Below are positions 1 to 7,555 of a stretch of 64,000 nt of DNA, piece by piece. The stretch is from JANQIO01 sp965601975 (GTDB taxonomy: Bacteria; Pseudomonadota; Gammaproteobacteria; Pseudomonadales; Halieaceae): positions 2,790,001-2,854,000 of the forward strand of contig OZ271856.1 in NCBI GenBank assembly GCA_965601975.1, given 5' to 3'. A program made the position numbers and the translations under genes. Within the stretch, counting starts at the first letter, position 1. The number at the start of each line of letters is the position of its first letter. The notes under the pieces were generated by a model that was given only the letters and a program-made list of their open reading frames with translations, had not been told where the DNA came from and ran no database searches.

Positions 1-721
1 CGCCCGTAACATCAGCGAGTGTGGGATCGCTGGCCAGCATGATATTGGTCTGGGCGCCCTTCTCCGGGTCGATGAACATAAAGCCAACAATCTTGCGCGC
101 GATCCAGGGCAGGTCACGGACGATGTCGGTGGCCACAGCGCCAGGATGCAAGACGTTCGAGGTGACGCCGGTTCCCTCCAGCCTGTTGGCGAGTTCCAGT
201 GCGAACATAACGTTGTAGAGCTTGGAGTTGTTGTACGCGTCCGAGCCGCTGTACTTGTCGTAGCCGCGAATGGCTTCGAGAGCCATCGCCCCTTTCTTGT
301 GCAGCGTGGAAGCCACCGTCACCACGCGCGAGGGGGCACTGGCCTTGAGGCAGTCCAGTAGCAGGTTGGTGAGCAGGAACGGGGCCAGGTGATTGACGCC
401 GAACTGCATCTCGAAACCGTCGTCGGTCATCTGCTGCTTCATGGGAAACAGGCCGGCGTTGTTGAGCAACACATCCAGCCGGTCGTAGCGCCCCAGGAAA
501 TTGGCAGCCAGCTCGCGAATACTCTGCAGGCTTGCCAGCTCCACCGGCAGGTTGACGGCAGGGACCCTTGCCTGCGCATTGATCACCTCCAGGGCTTCCG
601 CTGTCTTTTGTGTGTCGCGACAGGCCAGCACCACCTCGGCACCCTGTTTGGCCAATTCCCTTGCGGTGACAATCCCAATGCCGCTATTGCCGCCCGTTAT
701 CAGAACGCGTTTTCCGTCCAC
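1..721 (-). CDS. SDR family oxidoreductase, retinol-dehydrogenase-like (3' end outside window)
   Basis: Short-chain dehydrogenase that would use NAD(P)H to interconvert an alcohol and a carbonyl; substrate unknown. Read on the minus strand it opens VDGKRVLITGGNSGIG, the Rossmann TGxxxGIG cofactor motif. It continues with LLNNAG (NNAG motif) and later a DAYNNSKLYN stretch giving the catalytic YxxxK, with a preceding VASTLHKKG serine region. The start is a GTG at 721, preceded by GAGGA about 9 bases upstream; an in-frame stop lies just above it. About 240 residues are visible and the C-terminus runs off the left edge. It sits 28 bp after a TauD-type dioxygenase gene on the same strand and is probably co-transcribed with it. 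The retinol-dehydrogenase-like label rests on overall resemblance only. Confidence 0.85.
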   Translation of the reverse strand, partial: MDGKRVLITGGNSGIGIVTARELAKQGAEVVLACRDTQKTAEALEVINAQARVPAVNLPVELASLQSIRELAANFLGRYDRLDVLLNNAGLFPMKQQMTDDGFEMQFGVNHLAPFLLTNLLLDCLKASAPSRVVTVASTLHKKGAMALEAIRGYDKYSGSDAYNNSKLYNVMFALELANRLEGTGVTSNVLHPGAVATDIVRDLPWIARKIVGFMFIDPEKGAQTNIMLASDPTLADVTG

Positions 722-749
722 GCTGGTTTCCTCTTCTTATGTGGTTCAG

Positions 750-1598
750 CTAGAACCGGGTGTCGGCAATGGTAGTGCGATGAAGCAGACGATCATAGCC
801 GTCGTAGCCGCCAGTGGCGGCATGCAGCAGGGAGCGGTTGTCCCACATCACCAGCATATCCTTCTGCCAGCTGTGGGAATAGACAAAGGCCTCGTTGGTT
901 TGATGCTGGTAAAACTCGATCAGCAGCGCATCGCTCTCTTCTTTCGGCAGGCCGGCAAAGCCCTGGATGTAGGCAGCCGAGGAGAACAGGGCCTTCTTGC
1001 CGGTCTCGCGATGGACGCGGACAAAGGGATGCTCGTGTTTTTCGCGGGCCTTCTCGCTGGGAATGATCTTCATGCTGCGCCCGCTGTCCTGGTCGCCCTC
1101 CCCATAGACGCCATCCGGCGCATAGCCCAGCTCAGCGGAGTGGATCGCGACCAGTTCGTCAGCCTTGTCGCGCAGCGCATCGGGCAATGCTTCATAGGCC
1201 GCCACCTGGTCGGCAAACAGCGTATTGCCGCCTTTGGGGGGAATCGTAATGCCATACAGTGCCGTACCCGCCGGCGGTACCTCCATGAAACTCCAGTCCG
1301 AGTGAAAGATCTCGGCGAAGATCGGCGTCTTCTCGTCTGCGTTACGCTGGATGGCGGCGATGTATTCGGATTCCTCGATATGGCCAAAAAACGGGTCCTC
1401 GCCGATTTCCCCGAAGTATCGGGAGAAGCGCAGGAGATCATCGATGGAGAGTTGCTGGTCAGGAAACGCCAGCACCTTGTGCTCGACCCAGTGCGCCCGC
1501 AATTCGGCGACCAGATCGGCGGAAAGATCCTGCGACAGGTCGACGCCGGTGACGGCGGCGCCACAGGACGCGTGGGTGGGATGTACAGTCAGTGCCAT
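750..1598 (-). CDS. TauD/TfdA-family 2-oxoglutarate-dependent dioxygenase
   Basis: Non-haem Fe(II)/2-oxoglutarate dioxygenase of 282 residues, the normal size for the family. The iron ligands are visible: H99-x-D101 in EIFHSDWSF and the distal His259 in SLLHAAT, followed about 11 residues later by Arg270 expected to bind 2-oxoglutarate. The sequence could be extended 20 residues upstream, but the ATG at 1598 has an AGGAGG-type ribosome site and the family begins here. Members hydroxylate small carboxylates, sulfonates or aryloxy acids; the substrate cannot be told from sequence. Neighbours are two tautomerase-like genes upstream and an SDR downstream on the same strand, suggesting a small catabolic operon. 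Confidence 0.9.
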   Translation of the reverse strand: MALTVHPTHASCGAAVTGVDLSQDLSADLVAELRAHWVEHKVLAFPDQQLSIDDLLRFSRYFGEIGEDPFFGHIEESEYIAAIQRNADEKTPIFAEIFHSDWSFMEVPPAGTALYGITIPPKGGNTLFADQVAAYEALPDALRDKADELVAIHSAELGYAPDGVYGEGDQDSGRSMKIIPSEKAREKHEHPFVRVHRETGKKALFSSAAYIQGFAGLPKEESDALLIEFYQHQTNEAFVYSHSWQKDMLVMWDNRSLLHAATGGYDGYDRLLHRTTIADTRF

Positions 1599-1629
1599 GA
1601 GCTGGCCCTCCTGGCCAAAATAAGGCGGG

Positions 1630-2037
1630 TTATTGTTGCGCCTCCATTTTAGCCTCATGTGCGGCCAACCATGCAGCTTCTTCGCCAGGCTCGGGCATCA
1701 CGTCACCGCCCTCCATCACCCAACTGGCCGGCGTGTCGCCGATGAGGACCTGCGCGTCTTCAGGTGCAACGCCTGCGTGTGTCGAGAATGCCTGCTGAAT
1801 GGCATCGCAAATTTGCGCTTTCTGTTCATCGGTGCGGCCGCGTCGAATATTGCCAAACACGCCGGCCTTTGCAGTCCCGAGAGGGAAGCGCGGGTCGTCC
1901 TCGAAGAATGCGGTATGCACGAACTTTGCCGGCGCCCCGGTGACTTCGCAGTGAATGTCCGTGATGGCCGAGGCGATGGCGGCCTTGGCCTGGTTACTCA
2001 CCGCTCCTTTTTTCGTATTGCAGATGTACAGTGGCAT
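1630..2037 (-). CDS. Tautomerase-superfamily protein, cis-CaaD-like
   Basis: A 135-residue protein with the N-terminal Pro-1 (MPLYICNT) that acts as the general base or acid in the tautomerase superfamily. It resembles cis-3-chloroacrylic acid dehalogenase (cis-CaaD). After Met removal it keeps a histidine at position 28 and the NIRRGRT segment, where two arginines match the cis-CaaD substrate-binding pair. It also keeps VMEGG, which aligns with the region of the catalytic glutamate. The tyrosine of the cis-CaaD VYFGE segment is replaced (VLIGD here), so dehalogenase activity is not assured; a tautomerase or hydratase role is equally possible. It lies 13 bp downstream of a second small tautomerase-like gene and 31 bp upstream of the dioxygenase start. 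Confidence 0.75.
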   Translation of the reverse strand: MPLYICNTKKGAVSNQAKAAIASAITDIHCEVTGAPAKFVHTAFFEDDPRFPLGTAKAGVFGNIRRGRTDEQKAQICDAIQQAFSTHAGVAPEDAQVLIGDTPASWVMEGGDVMPEPGEEAAWLAAHEAKMEAQQ

Positions 2038-2050
2038 AGCTGTTCTCCTG

Positions 2051-2368
2051 TCAGGCGCTGGGGTCGTTGATTACAGCAACAATCTCATCGATCGAACAGC
2101 CCGTGCCGTCCATCCAGAGCTGGCTCAACTCCTTGAGCATCGCGACACGCGCCGTTTGATCGAGGGGTTCTTTTGCGGTGATCGATACCACGGACGAGGT
2201 AGAGGGACCGTGGGCCGTGAACCCGCCGCCCGCCGGCACGACCATCCAGGTGACGTCGGTCGGCTCACCGAAATTACGGCTGGAGAAGGCGTTCAGCGCT
2301 TCCTCTAGAAAGGCCTGGCCCTGGTCAGGGGCCTGCCCCGCCTGAATCACGCATGTGCAGTTGACCAT
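2051..2368 (-). CDS. Small tautomerase-like protein without Pro-1
   Basis: 105-residue protein. The chosen ATG at 2368 has GAGGAG 6 bases upstream; a longer reading frame starts at 2512 but has no such site and would cross the promoter of the divergent gene at 2488. The C-terminal half (VSITAKEPLDQTARVAMLKE, then CSIDEIVAVINDP) has the beta-alpha-beta flavour of tautomerase/MIF-fold proteins. The residue after Met is Val instead of the catalytic proline. It could be a non-catalytic partner of the adjacent Pro-1-bearing gene, or a different dimeric alpha+beta-barrel protein. It is the first gene of the minus-strand group ending at 1. Confidence 0.6.
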   Translation of the reverse strand: MVNCTCVIQAGQAPDQGQAFLEEALNAFSSRNFGEPTDVTWMVVPAGGGFTAHGPSTSSVVSITAKEPLDQTARVAMLKELSQLWMDGTGCSIDEIVAVINDPSA

Positions 2369-2487
2369 GGGAATCTCCTCATTGCTGTCTTCTCTCGGGT
2401 TGCATAATAAAACTAATAGGTTTTTGAACGCAACCGCCTGAGCGGATTCAGTGACTGTTAGACTCCACCCCAGGGGGACACGATCTG

Positions 2488-4002
2488 ATGCGCCGATGGC
2501 AAAAAGTTTCAATCACACTCGTGGTACTGGCAGGTCTGGCAGCCGGCGCGATCGCCTGGTTTCTCGGTGGTTACGACAGCCGGGAGCCTTCCCGCCTGGC
2601 CTTCGCCGAACACTGCGCAAGCTGCCACGGTGCTAGCCTGGAGGGTTCAGATACCGGCCCCGCGCTCGTAAATCGGGAATTGCACAGCGGTGACACTGCT
2701 GAAGCACTGGTCGCCGGCATCAATGCACATTCGGGAACACATGACTGGGCCGCCGCCCTCCCCGACTACACCATCAAGGCCCTCGCGCTGTACATCAGCG
2801 AGCAGCGCCAGCAGTTCCCGACCGTTTTCGAATCCCAGGCCCATTCCATCCCCGAGGGCATCATTCGATCGCAGTATCACGACTTCCGGGTAGAAAAGGT
2901 CACAGATCTTGCGAGCGGCCCCTACTCGATGGCGCCGCTACCCAGCGGCGACATACTTGTTGTTGAAAAAGTCCGTGGACTGTCGCTGGTGGACCGCGAT
3001 GGCAATCAGAGCCCCCTGATCGAAGGCACTCCAAAGGTGTGGAGTGAACTGGTCAAGGTACGCGGCAGCTACGTGGGCCTGGGCATGATGCTCGATGTGG
3101 AGCTGCACCCGGACTACGAGAACAACGGCTGGATCTACCTGTCCCACGCCGACCGCTGCCAGCTGGACTGTGGCTCACTGGTGCCGCAGACCATGGTGCG
3201 GGTGGTGCGTGGCCGGCTGCAAGAGGGCCGCTGGGTCGATACCGAGGTGATCTGGTCGGTCGATCATGACCACTACACGGTCGTGCCCGACGGCGTCGCA
3301 GCCGGCAGGCTGGCCTTCGACCGTGAGGGTCATGTCTACGTCACCGTCGGCGGCAAAGCGCCCTACAGCAACCTCCACATCATGGACACGCCCTACGGCA
3401 AGATTCATCGGGTACGTGATGACGGCACAGTCCCTAAGGACAATCCACTTTGGCAGCCCCCCGATGAGAGGGCGGAAGCCTCGACACGCCACACCGTGTA
3501 CAGCTATGGCCACCGCACCACCCAGGGTTTGACCGCGGATCCGAATACCGGCGAGATCTGGGCCACCGAGATGGGCCCCCGCGGCGGCGACGAGATCAAT
3601 CACATTGTCGCCGGCGGCAACTACGGCTGGCCACTGTACACCGAGGGGCTCGACTACGACGGCACGCCCATTACCATCGGCGAAGACCTGGGCCTGGAGT
3701 TTCCCTTCACCGAGACCATTCCCCCGGTAGTGGATTTCACGCCGGCCCCCGCCATCTCGAACTTCACGTTTCACGATGGCGTTCAGTTCCCCGGTTGGCA
3801 GAATGACTTGCTGGTGGGCAGCCTGCGCGCCCGGACCCTGTACCGTGTGCGCATCGAGGATGACAAGCCGGTAGAGCTGGAGAAGCTGCTGACAGAACTG
3901 GGCCGCATCCGCGATGTGGAAATGGGAGCTGACGGGCTAGTATATGTTCTGATCGAGCACGCCGAGGGCGGTTCGCTCGTCAGACTGATTCCTGAGGATT
4001 GA
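2488..4002 (+). CDS. Cytochrome c / PQQ-dependent sugar dehydrogenase-like fusion protein
   Basis: 504 residues. An N-terminal hydrophobic segment (about residues 8-27) should export or anchor the protein to the periplasmic side. A haem-binding CASCHG motif follows near residues 43-48, then from about residue 130 a six-bladed propeller of the soluble glucose/aldose sugar dehydrogenase (GSDH/YliI) type. The blades show GHRTTQGLTADPNTGEIWA, ATEMGPRGGDEINH and GGNYGWPLYTEG, hallmark segments of that family that surround PQQ. The expected role is oxidation of an aldose or related alcohol with electrons passed to the haem. No clear Met sixth ligand is seen in the haem domain, where a conserved methionine would be expected near HDWAAALPDY. 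The next gene starts 6 bp downstream. Confidence 0.87.
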   Translation: MRRWQKVSITLVVLAGLAAGAIAWFLGGYDSREPSRLAFAEHCASCHGASLEGSDTGPALVNRELHSGDTAEALVAGINAHSGTHDWAAALPDYTIKALALYISEQRQQFPTVFESQAHSIPEGIIRSQYHDFRVEKVTDLASGPYSMAPLPSGDILVVEKVRGLSLVDRDGNQSPLIEGTPKVWSELVKVRGSYVGLGMMLDVELHPDYENNGWIYLSHADRCQLDCGSLVPQTMVRVVRGRLQEGRWVDTEVIWSVDHDHYTVVPDGVAAGRLAFDREGHVYVTVGGKAPYSNLHIMDTPYGKIHRVRDDGTVPKDNPLWQPPDERAEASTRHTVYSYGHRTTQGLTADPNTGEIWATEMGPRGGDEINHIVAGGNYGWPLYTEGLDYDGTPITIGEDLGLEFPFTETIPPVVDFTPAPAISNFTFHDGVQFPGWQNDLLVGSLRARTLYRVRIEDDKPVELEKLLTELGRIRDVEMGADGLVYVLIEHAEGGSLVRLIPED

Positions 4003-4008
4003 CGCTCC

Positions 4009-4818
4009 ATGCCGCTGTCATACTTCAACAGCGATGCTGACGATGCCACGGTCATCGAGGCCCTGCGCCGCGATGGGGCCGTTGCGATCTACAACCAGGT
4101 GGAAGACGAGCTATGCGACGCGATCCTCGCGGACTTCAGGGAGCCCTTCGACACGAAGGGTCGCTTCGAAGAGGACGACTTCAACGGCTACAGCACCCTG
4201 CGAATCAGCGGGATACTGGGAATCTCCCGCCGCAGTGCCGACCTTGTGGCGCACCCACGGGTAATGGCCGTGGCAGACGGGATACTGCTGGACCACTGCG
4301 AAAACTACTACATCGGCAGCCTGACCGGCATCGAGATCTGGCCCGGGGAAACCGATCAGCTGCTGCACACCGATGACGAAATCTATCCGTTCCGCATGCA
4401 GGGTATGCAAATGCAGATCAGCGCCATGTGGGCACTGCAGGACTTTACCGAGGAGAACGGCGCGACGCGCGTGGTGTTGGGCAGCCACCGGAACCCGTCC
4501 GGCACGGCGTATGCCATTCTGTCCGGTGACCTCGAAGGCGAACTCACCCAGGCCGTAATGCCCAAGGGTTCGGTGCTGTTCTACCTGGGCTCCACGCTCC
4601 ACGGCGGCGGCGCCAACAACAGCGACAAGCCCCGCGCCGGCCTGATCAACACCTATGCCCTGGGCTGGCTTCGCCAGGAAGAAAACCAGATCCTGAACGT
4701 GCCGCGTGAGATTGCGGACAGCTACCCGGTGCAGATTCGCGCACTCATGGGGTACCGTCCCCATGGCTTGCTTGGCGACTGGCAGAACCCTGACGGCAGC
4801 TGGGTCGAGGAAGAGTGA
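4009..4818 (+). CDS. Phytanoyl-CoA dioxygenase (PhyH) family protein
   Basis: 269-residue Fe(II)/2-oxoglutarate oxygenase of the PhyH family. The HxD iron motif is His120-Thr-Asp122 (LLHTDDE), with the distal His198 in STLHGGGANNS and a downstream arginine in DKPRAGL for 2-oxoglutarate. The stretch TGIEIWPGETDQ before the HxD motif is typical of bacterial members acting on small hydrophobic or acyl substrates. It begins 6 bp after the PQQ dehydrogenase-like gene and its stop overlaps the GTG of the next gene, so the three are almost certainly one transcript. The true substrate is unknown. Confidence 0.9.
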   Translation: MPLSYFNSDADDATVIEALRRDGAVAIYNQVEDELCDAILADFREPFDTKGRFEEDDFNGYSTLRISGILGISRRSADLVAHPRVMAVADGILLDHCENYYIGSLTGIEIWPGETDQLLHTDDEIYPFRMQGMQMQISAMWALQDFTEENGATRVVLGSHRNPSGTAYAILSGDLEGELTQAVMPKGSVLFYLGSTLHGGGANNSDKPRAGLINTYALGWLRQEENQILNVPREIADSYPVQIRALMGYRPHGLLGDWQNPDGSWVEEE

Positions 4819-5684
4819 CCCAGGGAAGCGAGACAAGGATGTTATTCATCAAGCTGGTGGTGTACTCGCTCATCACGGTGAACTTCAGCGTCTACGTCGT
4901 GGACGACTGGGTCGCGGCCCAGCACGAGCTGACCGACACGTCCGGTTTACTGGACTACATCTACATGTACACCACCTCGCTGAGCGTTTTCGCCTGGCTC
5001 GCGCTCCTGCTCATCTTCGAAGTCGAGACCTACTGGCTGGAGGACGATTTCGACAACCCTCCGGTCGAGATTCTGGTGACCGCGGTCAAGGTGGTCCTGC
5101 TGGCAATGATCCTTCAGGCCAGTGTGGCGTTCACTGTGGCAGTCATAGAGGGGGACAATGTCACAGCCATCGAAGGTGTCGACAATATCTGTGAACTCGT
5201 ATCCGAGGACTATTCTTTTTACCGCAACCTCGAGTACACAGAACTGACCACGGAGACGTGTCGATCGATTACCAATGACGGTAGCTTCTACCTCTACCCC
5301 GACGGTCAGGTCATCACCGATGGCGCAGGACTCGAAGAGGACCGGATACTCCGCGCCGTGGACTTGATCGAGAACATCAGCTGGCTCCTCATCATCGCAC
5401 TGGTACAGGTAGCGGTCGTCATGCAGAACCGTGGAATCTACCAGGGCGCCGCCATCACCTGGGTCACCCGGGGCAAGCTGCTTGGCTACGCAGGGATTGT
5501 CGGATGCAGCGTGGTCTGGATTTCCAAGGGCCACTACATCTACGCCTGGGACGAGTTCCTGTGGATCGCAGGCTTCACGATACTCGAGAAAAACCTGTCA
5601 CAGTGGCGCGCCGAGATGGCCGAGACGGCCGAACTTCCGTCAAACCCCTACGATTTCCGTAATTCCCGCATGCCGCCCCGTTAA
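4815..5684 (+). CDS. Multi-pass membrane protein of unknown function
   Basis: 289 residues from a GTG that overlaps the preceding stop (GTGA). An in-frame ATG at 4839 is an alternative start that removes eight polar residues and puts the first membrane segment at the very N-terminus. Hydrophobic spans are visible at about residues 10-29 (FIKLVVYSLITVNFSVYVV), 52-70, 85-110, 190-208 and 222-260. A soluble loop of about 70 residues between the third and fourth spans has two cysteines (ICELV, TETCRS), possibly periplasmic and disulfide bonded. I recognise no family. Position suggests co-expression with the PhyH oxygenase. Confidence 0.75.
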   Translation: MTQGSETRMLFIKLVVYSLITVNFSVYVVDDWVAAQHELTDTSGLLDYIYMYTTSLSVFAWLALLLIFEVETYWLEDDFDNPPVEILVTAVKVVLLAMILQASVAFTVAVIEGDNVTAIEGVDNICELVSEDYSFYRNLEYTELTTETCRSITNDGSFYLYPDGQVITDGAGLEEDRILRAVDLIENISWLLIIALVQVAVVMQNRGIYQGAAITWVTRGKLLGYAGIVGCSVVWISKGHYIYAWDEFLWIAGFTILEKNLSQWRAEMAETAELPSNPYDFRNSRMPPR

Positions 5685-5696
5685 TCCCGCGCGCGC

Positions 5697-5817
5697 CCCG
5701 TCATTCCCGCGAAGGCGGGAATCCATCAGCCTCAATACGCATGGATTCCCGCCTTCGCGGGAATGACGGGAGGCTTCCGCGGGAATGACGGGAGGCTTCC
5801 GCGGGTATGACGGTGAA
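5697..5817. repeat. REP-type palindromic repeat cluster 1
   Basis: Two oppositely oriented copies of ATTCCCGCGAAGGCGGGAAT, each itself a hairpin, are followed by two shorter halves ending in CGCGGGAATGACGG / CGCGGGTATGACGG. The block lies between a stop codon and the DUF3237 gene. Similar clusters sit at 17685-17975 and 54970-55222. The repeats can form stable stem-loops in RNA from either strand. Confidence 0.85.
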
Positions 5818-5860
5818 GGAGCGCCTATACTCTGCCTTCCAAACGAAGAAGGAGTAGACC

Positions 5861-6295
5861 GTGGCAAAAATCGAACTGAAACCCCTCGCGACAATGACTG
5901 CCCAGTTAGGCGAACAGATCGACCTGGGCGCCGGCCCGAAAGGGCACCGGGTCGTGATCGATGTGCCCTCGGTGAAGTTCGAGGCGGAAGATTTCACGGC
6001 GGAACTCGCCACCAACGATGCCGCGGACTGGGCCACGCTCAGCGAAGACGGCACCCTGGCGGCGCTGGACGTCAGGGCCACCCTGAAGACCGAAGACGGC
6101 GCCATCATCTACGTGGAGTACGGCGGCCGCATGGACATGAACACGGGCTTCCTCGCCACGGCGCCGACGTTCCAGACCTCCGCCGAGCGCTACCTGTGGC
6201 TGAACCGGGTCCAGGCCGTGGCCGCCGGCCAGATCAATCCCGACACGGGTGAGCTGGTCTACAACATCTTCGAAGCCAGGCCTGTCGAGGACTGA
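5861..6295 (+). CDS. DUF3237 domain-containing protein
   Basis: 144 residues starting at a GTG with GAAGGAG 6 bases upstream. It resembles the DUF3237/UPF0311 family, a small lipocalin-like barrel. Visible family-like segments are LKPLATMTAQLGEQIDLGAG near the start, then EDGAIIYVEYGGRMDMNTG and the closing LVYNIFEARPV. No enzymatic role is established for most of the family. It is the first gene of a tight plus-strand set with two isomerase-like proteins and an FAD enzyme, so a part in the same catabolic route is likely. Confidence 0.8.
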   Translation: MAKIELKPLATMTAQLGEQIDLGAGPKGHRVVIDVPSVKFEAEDFTAELATNDAADWATLSEDGTLAALDVRATLKTEDGAIIYVEYGGRMDMNTGFLATAPTFQTSAERYLWLNRVQAVAAGQINPDTGELVYNIFEARPVED

Positions 6296-6302
6296 CACCT
6301 TC

Positions 6303-6980
6303 GTGGCGACCGCAGCTCCACTGCAGAGCAACAAGCCGCTCATCGTCTACCTGGACATCAAGAGCCCCTACGCCTTTGTCTCGGTAAAGCCCACACTGGC
6401 AATGATTGACCGCCTGGGCATTGACGTCGACTGGCGACCGCTGACCCTGGATATTCCCAGCTACCTGGGTTCCGCCAAGAAGAAGGAAGGCAAAGTGGTC
6501 GAGAGCAATCGCTCGGCCTCCCAGTGGCTGGCGGTGAAGTACGCCTACCGGGATGCCCGTCGCTACGCCGAGAAGCAGGGCTACGAGTTGCACGGGACGG
6601 TAAAGATCTGGGACTCCAGCCTGCCGGCTATGGGTATCAGCTGGGTCAATGAAACCCAGGCGGACAAGATGGCGGACTACCTGGCCGCGGTGTACCCAAA
6701 GTTCTGGCGCCGGGAGCTGGATATCGAGGACCTCAAGGTGGTGATCGACTGCATGGAAAGCGCCGGGATCGATACGGGGGGATTCGAAGAATACTGTCAG
6801 GGCGTTGGCCGCGAGCGTCACGACGCCCTGCAGAACCAGGTGCTGGATGCGGGCATTTATGGCGTGCCGACCTACGTGTTCGACGGTCACATCCTGTTCG
6901 GGCGCGAGAACCTGCCCTACGTCGAGTGGTGCCTGGGCGGGCGCCAGGGTGATGCGCCCGACATCGGGCTGTTCGCATGA
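6303..6980 (+). CDS. 2-hydroxychromene-2-carboxylate isomerase / DsbA-like family protein
   Basis: 225 residues from the GTG at 6303 (an upstream in-frame ATG at 6249 lies inside the preceding gene). The thioredoxin fold of the HCCA isomerase/kappa-GST family is visible. The N-terminal LIVYLDIKSPYAFVSVKPT carries the SPY serine that activates glutathione, a helical insertion follows, and the C-terminal AGIYGVPTYVFDGHILFGRE has the cis-proline VPT and the family's GREN/GREH ending. The expected activity is glutathione-dependent isomerisation or conjugation. Its last four bases overlap the start of a paralogue. Confidence 0.85.
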   Translation: MATAAPLQSNKPLIVYLDIKSPYAFVSVKPTLAMIDRLGIDVDWRPLTLDIPSYLGSAKKKEGKVVESNRSASQWLAVKYAYRDARRYAEKQGYELHGTVKIWDSSLPAMGISWVNETQADKMADYLAAVYPKFWRRELDIEDLKVVIDCMESAGIDTGGFEEYCQGVGRERHDALQNQVLDAGIYGVPTYVFDGHILFGRENLPYVEWCLGGRQGDAPDIGLFA

Positions 6981-7555
6981 TCACGCCCATCATCTACATC
7001 GATTTCAAGAACCCGGCGTCCTACCTGGCGCTGAGGCCCACCTGCGCACTGCTGGACGAGCTGGGCGTTACCGCGCGGTGGCTGCCCTTCGGTACCAACG
7101 AGGAAGCAATTCCCGAACAGAAGGCAGAGGAAACCCGTGGCGAAAAACACCGGCGGGTGCGCGCCATCGCCCGGCGGGAGACACACTTGCTGTACGCTGG
7201 TGTGCAGGGTATCGACATGCAGTTCCTCGACAACCCCGGTGAAACTGACACTTGCCTGGCGGCACTGGCTCTGCTGGAAGAGAACCCGCTGCCGTTTATC
7301 CGCGCCGCCTTCGAGAGCTACTGGGTGCACGGCGACAACCTGAACGACGAGGAGATTGTTCAGGCGCTGTGGGACAACACCGCACCCGGGCTTGAACTGG
7401 ACCTGCCAACCGGGCTAGGAAGACTCGCGCAGATACGCGAGGAGGCCACGGAGGACAAAGTGTTCCTCACACCCTCCTACCTCATCGGCGACCAGGTCTT
7501 CCTTGGCCGCGAACACCTGCCCTGGATCCGGGAACTGATGGAGGGTTCGCCATGA
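6977..7555 (+). CDS. HCCA-isomerase/DsbA-like paralogue with altered active site
   Basis: 192 residues, overlapping the previous gene by ATGA and the next by four bases. Same fold and layout as its neighbour: IIYIDFKNPASYLALRPT at the start, LTPSYLIGDQVFLGREHLPW at the end. The position of the glutathione-activating serine is Asn here (KNPAS against KSPYA in the neighbour). It may be a heteromeric partner or have a different mechanism. Translation coupling to both neighbours supports joint function. Confidence 0.82.
   Translation: MITPIIYIDFKNPASYLALRPTCALLDELGVTARWLPFGTNEEAIPEQKAEETRGEKHRRVRAIARRETHLLYAGVQGIDMQFLDNPGETDTCLAALALLEENPLPFIRAAFESYWVHGDNLNDEEIVQALWDNTAPGLELDLPTGLGRLAQIREEATEDKVFLTPSYLIGDQVFLGREHLPWIRELMEGSP

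Noticed and set aside
501..1652. 383-residue plus-strand frame at the left edge
   Set aside because: Antisense to the TauD dioxygenase and the SDR, both with clear motifs.
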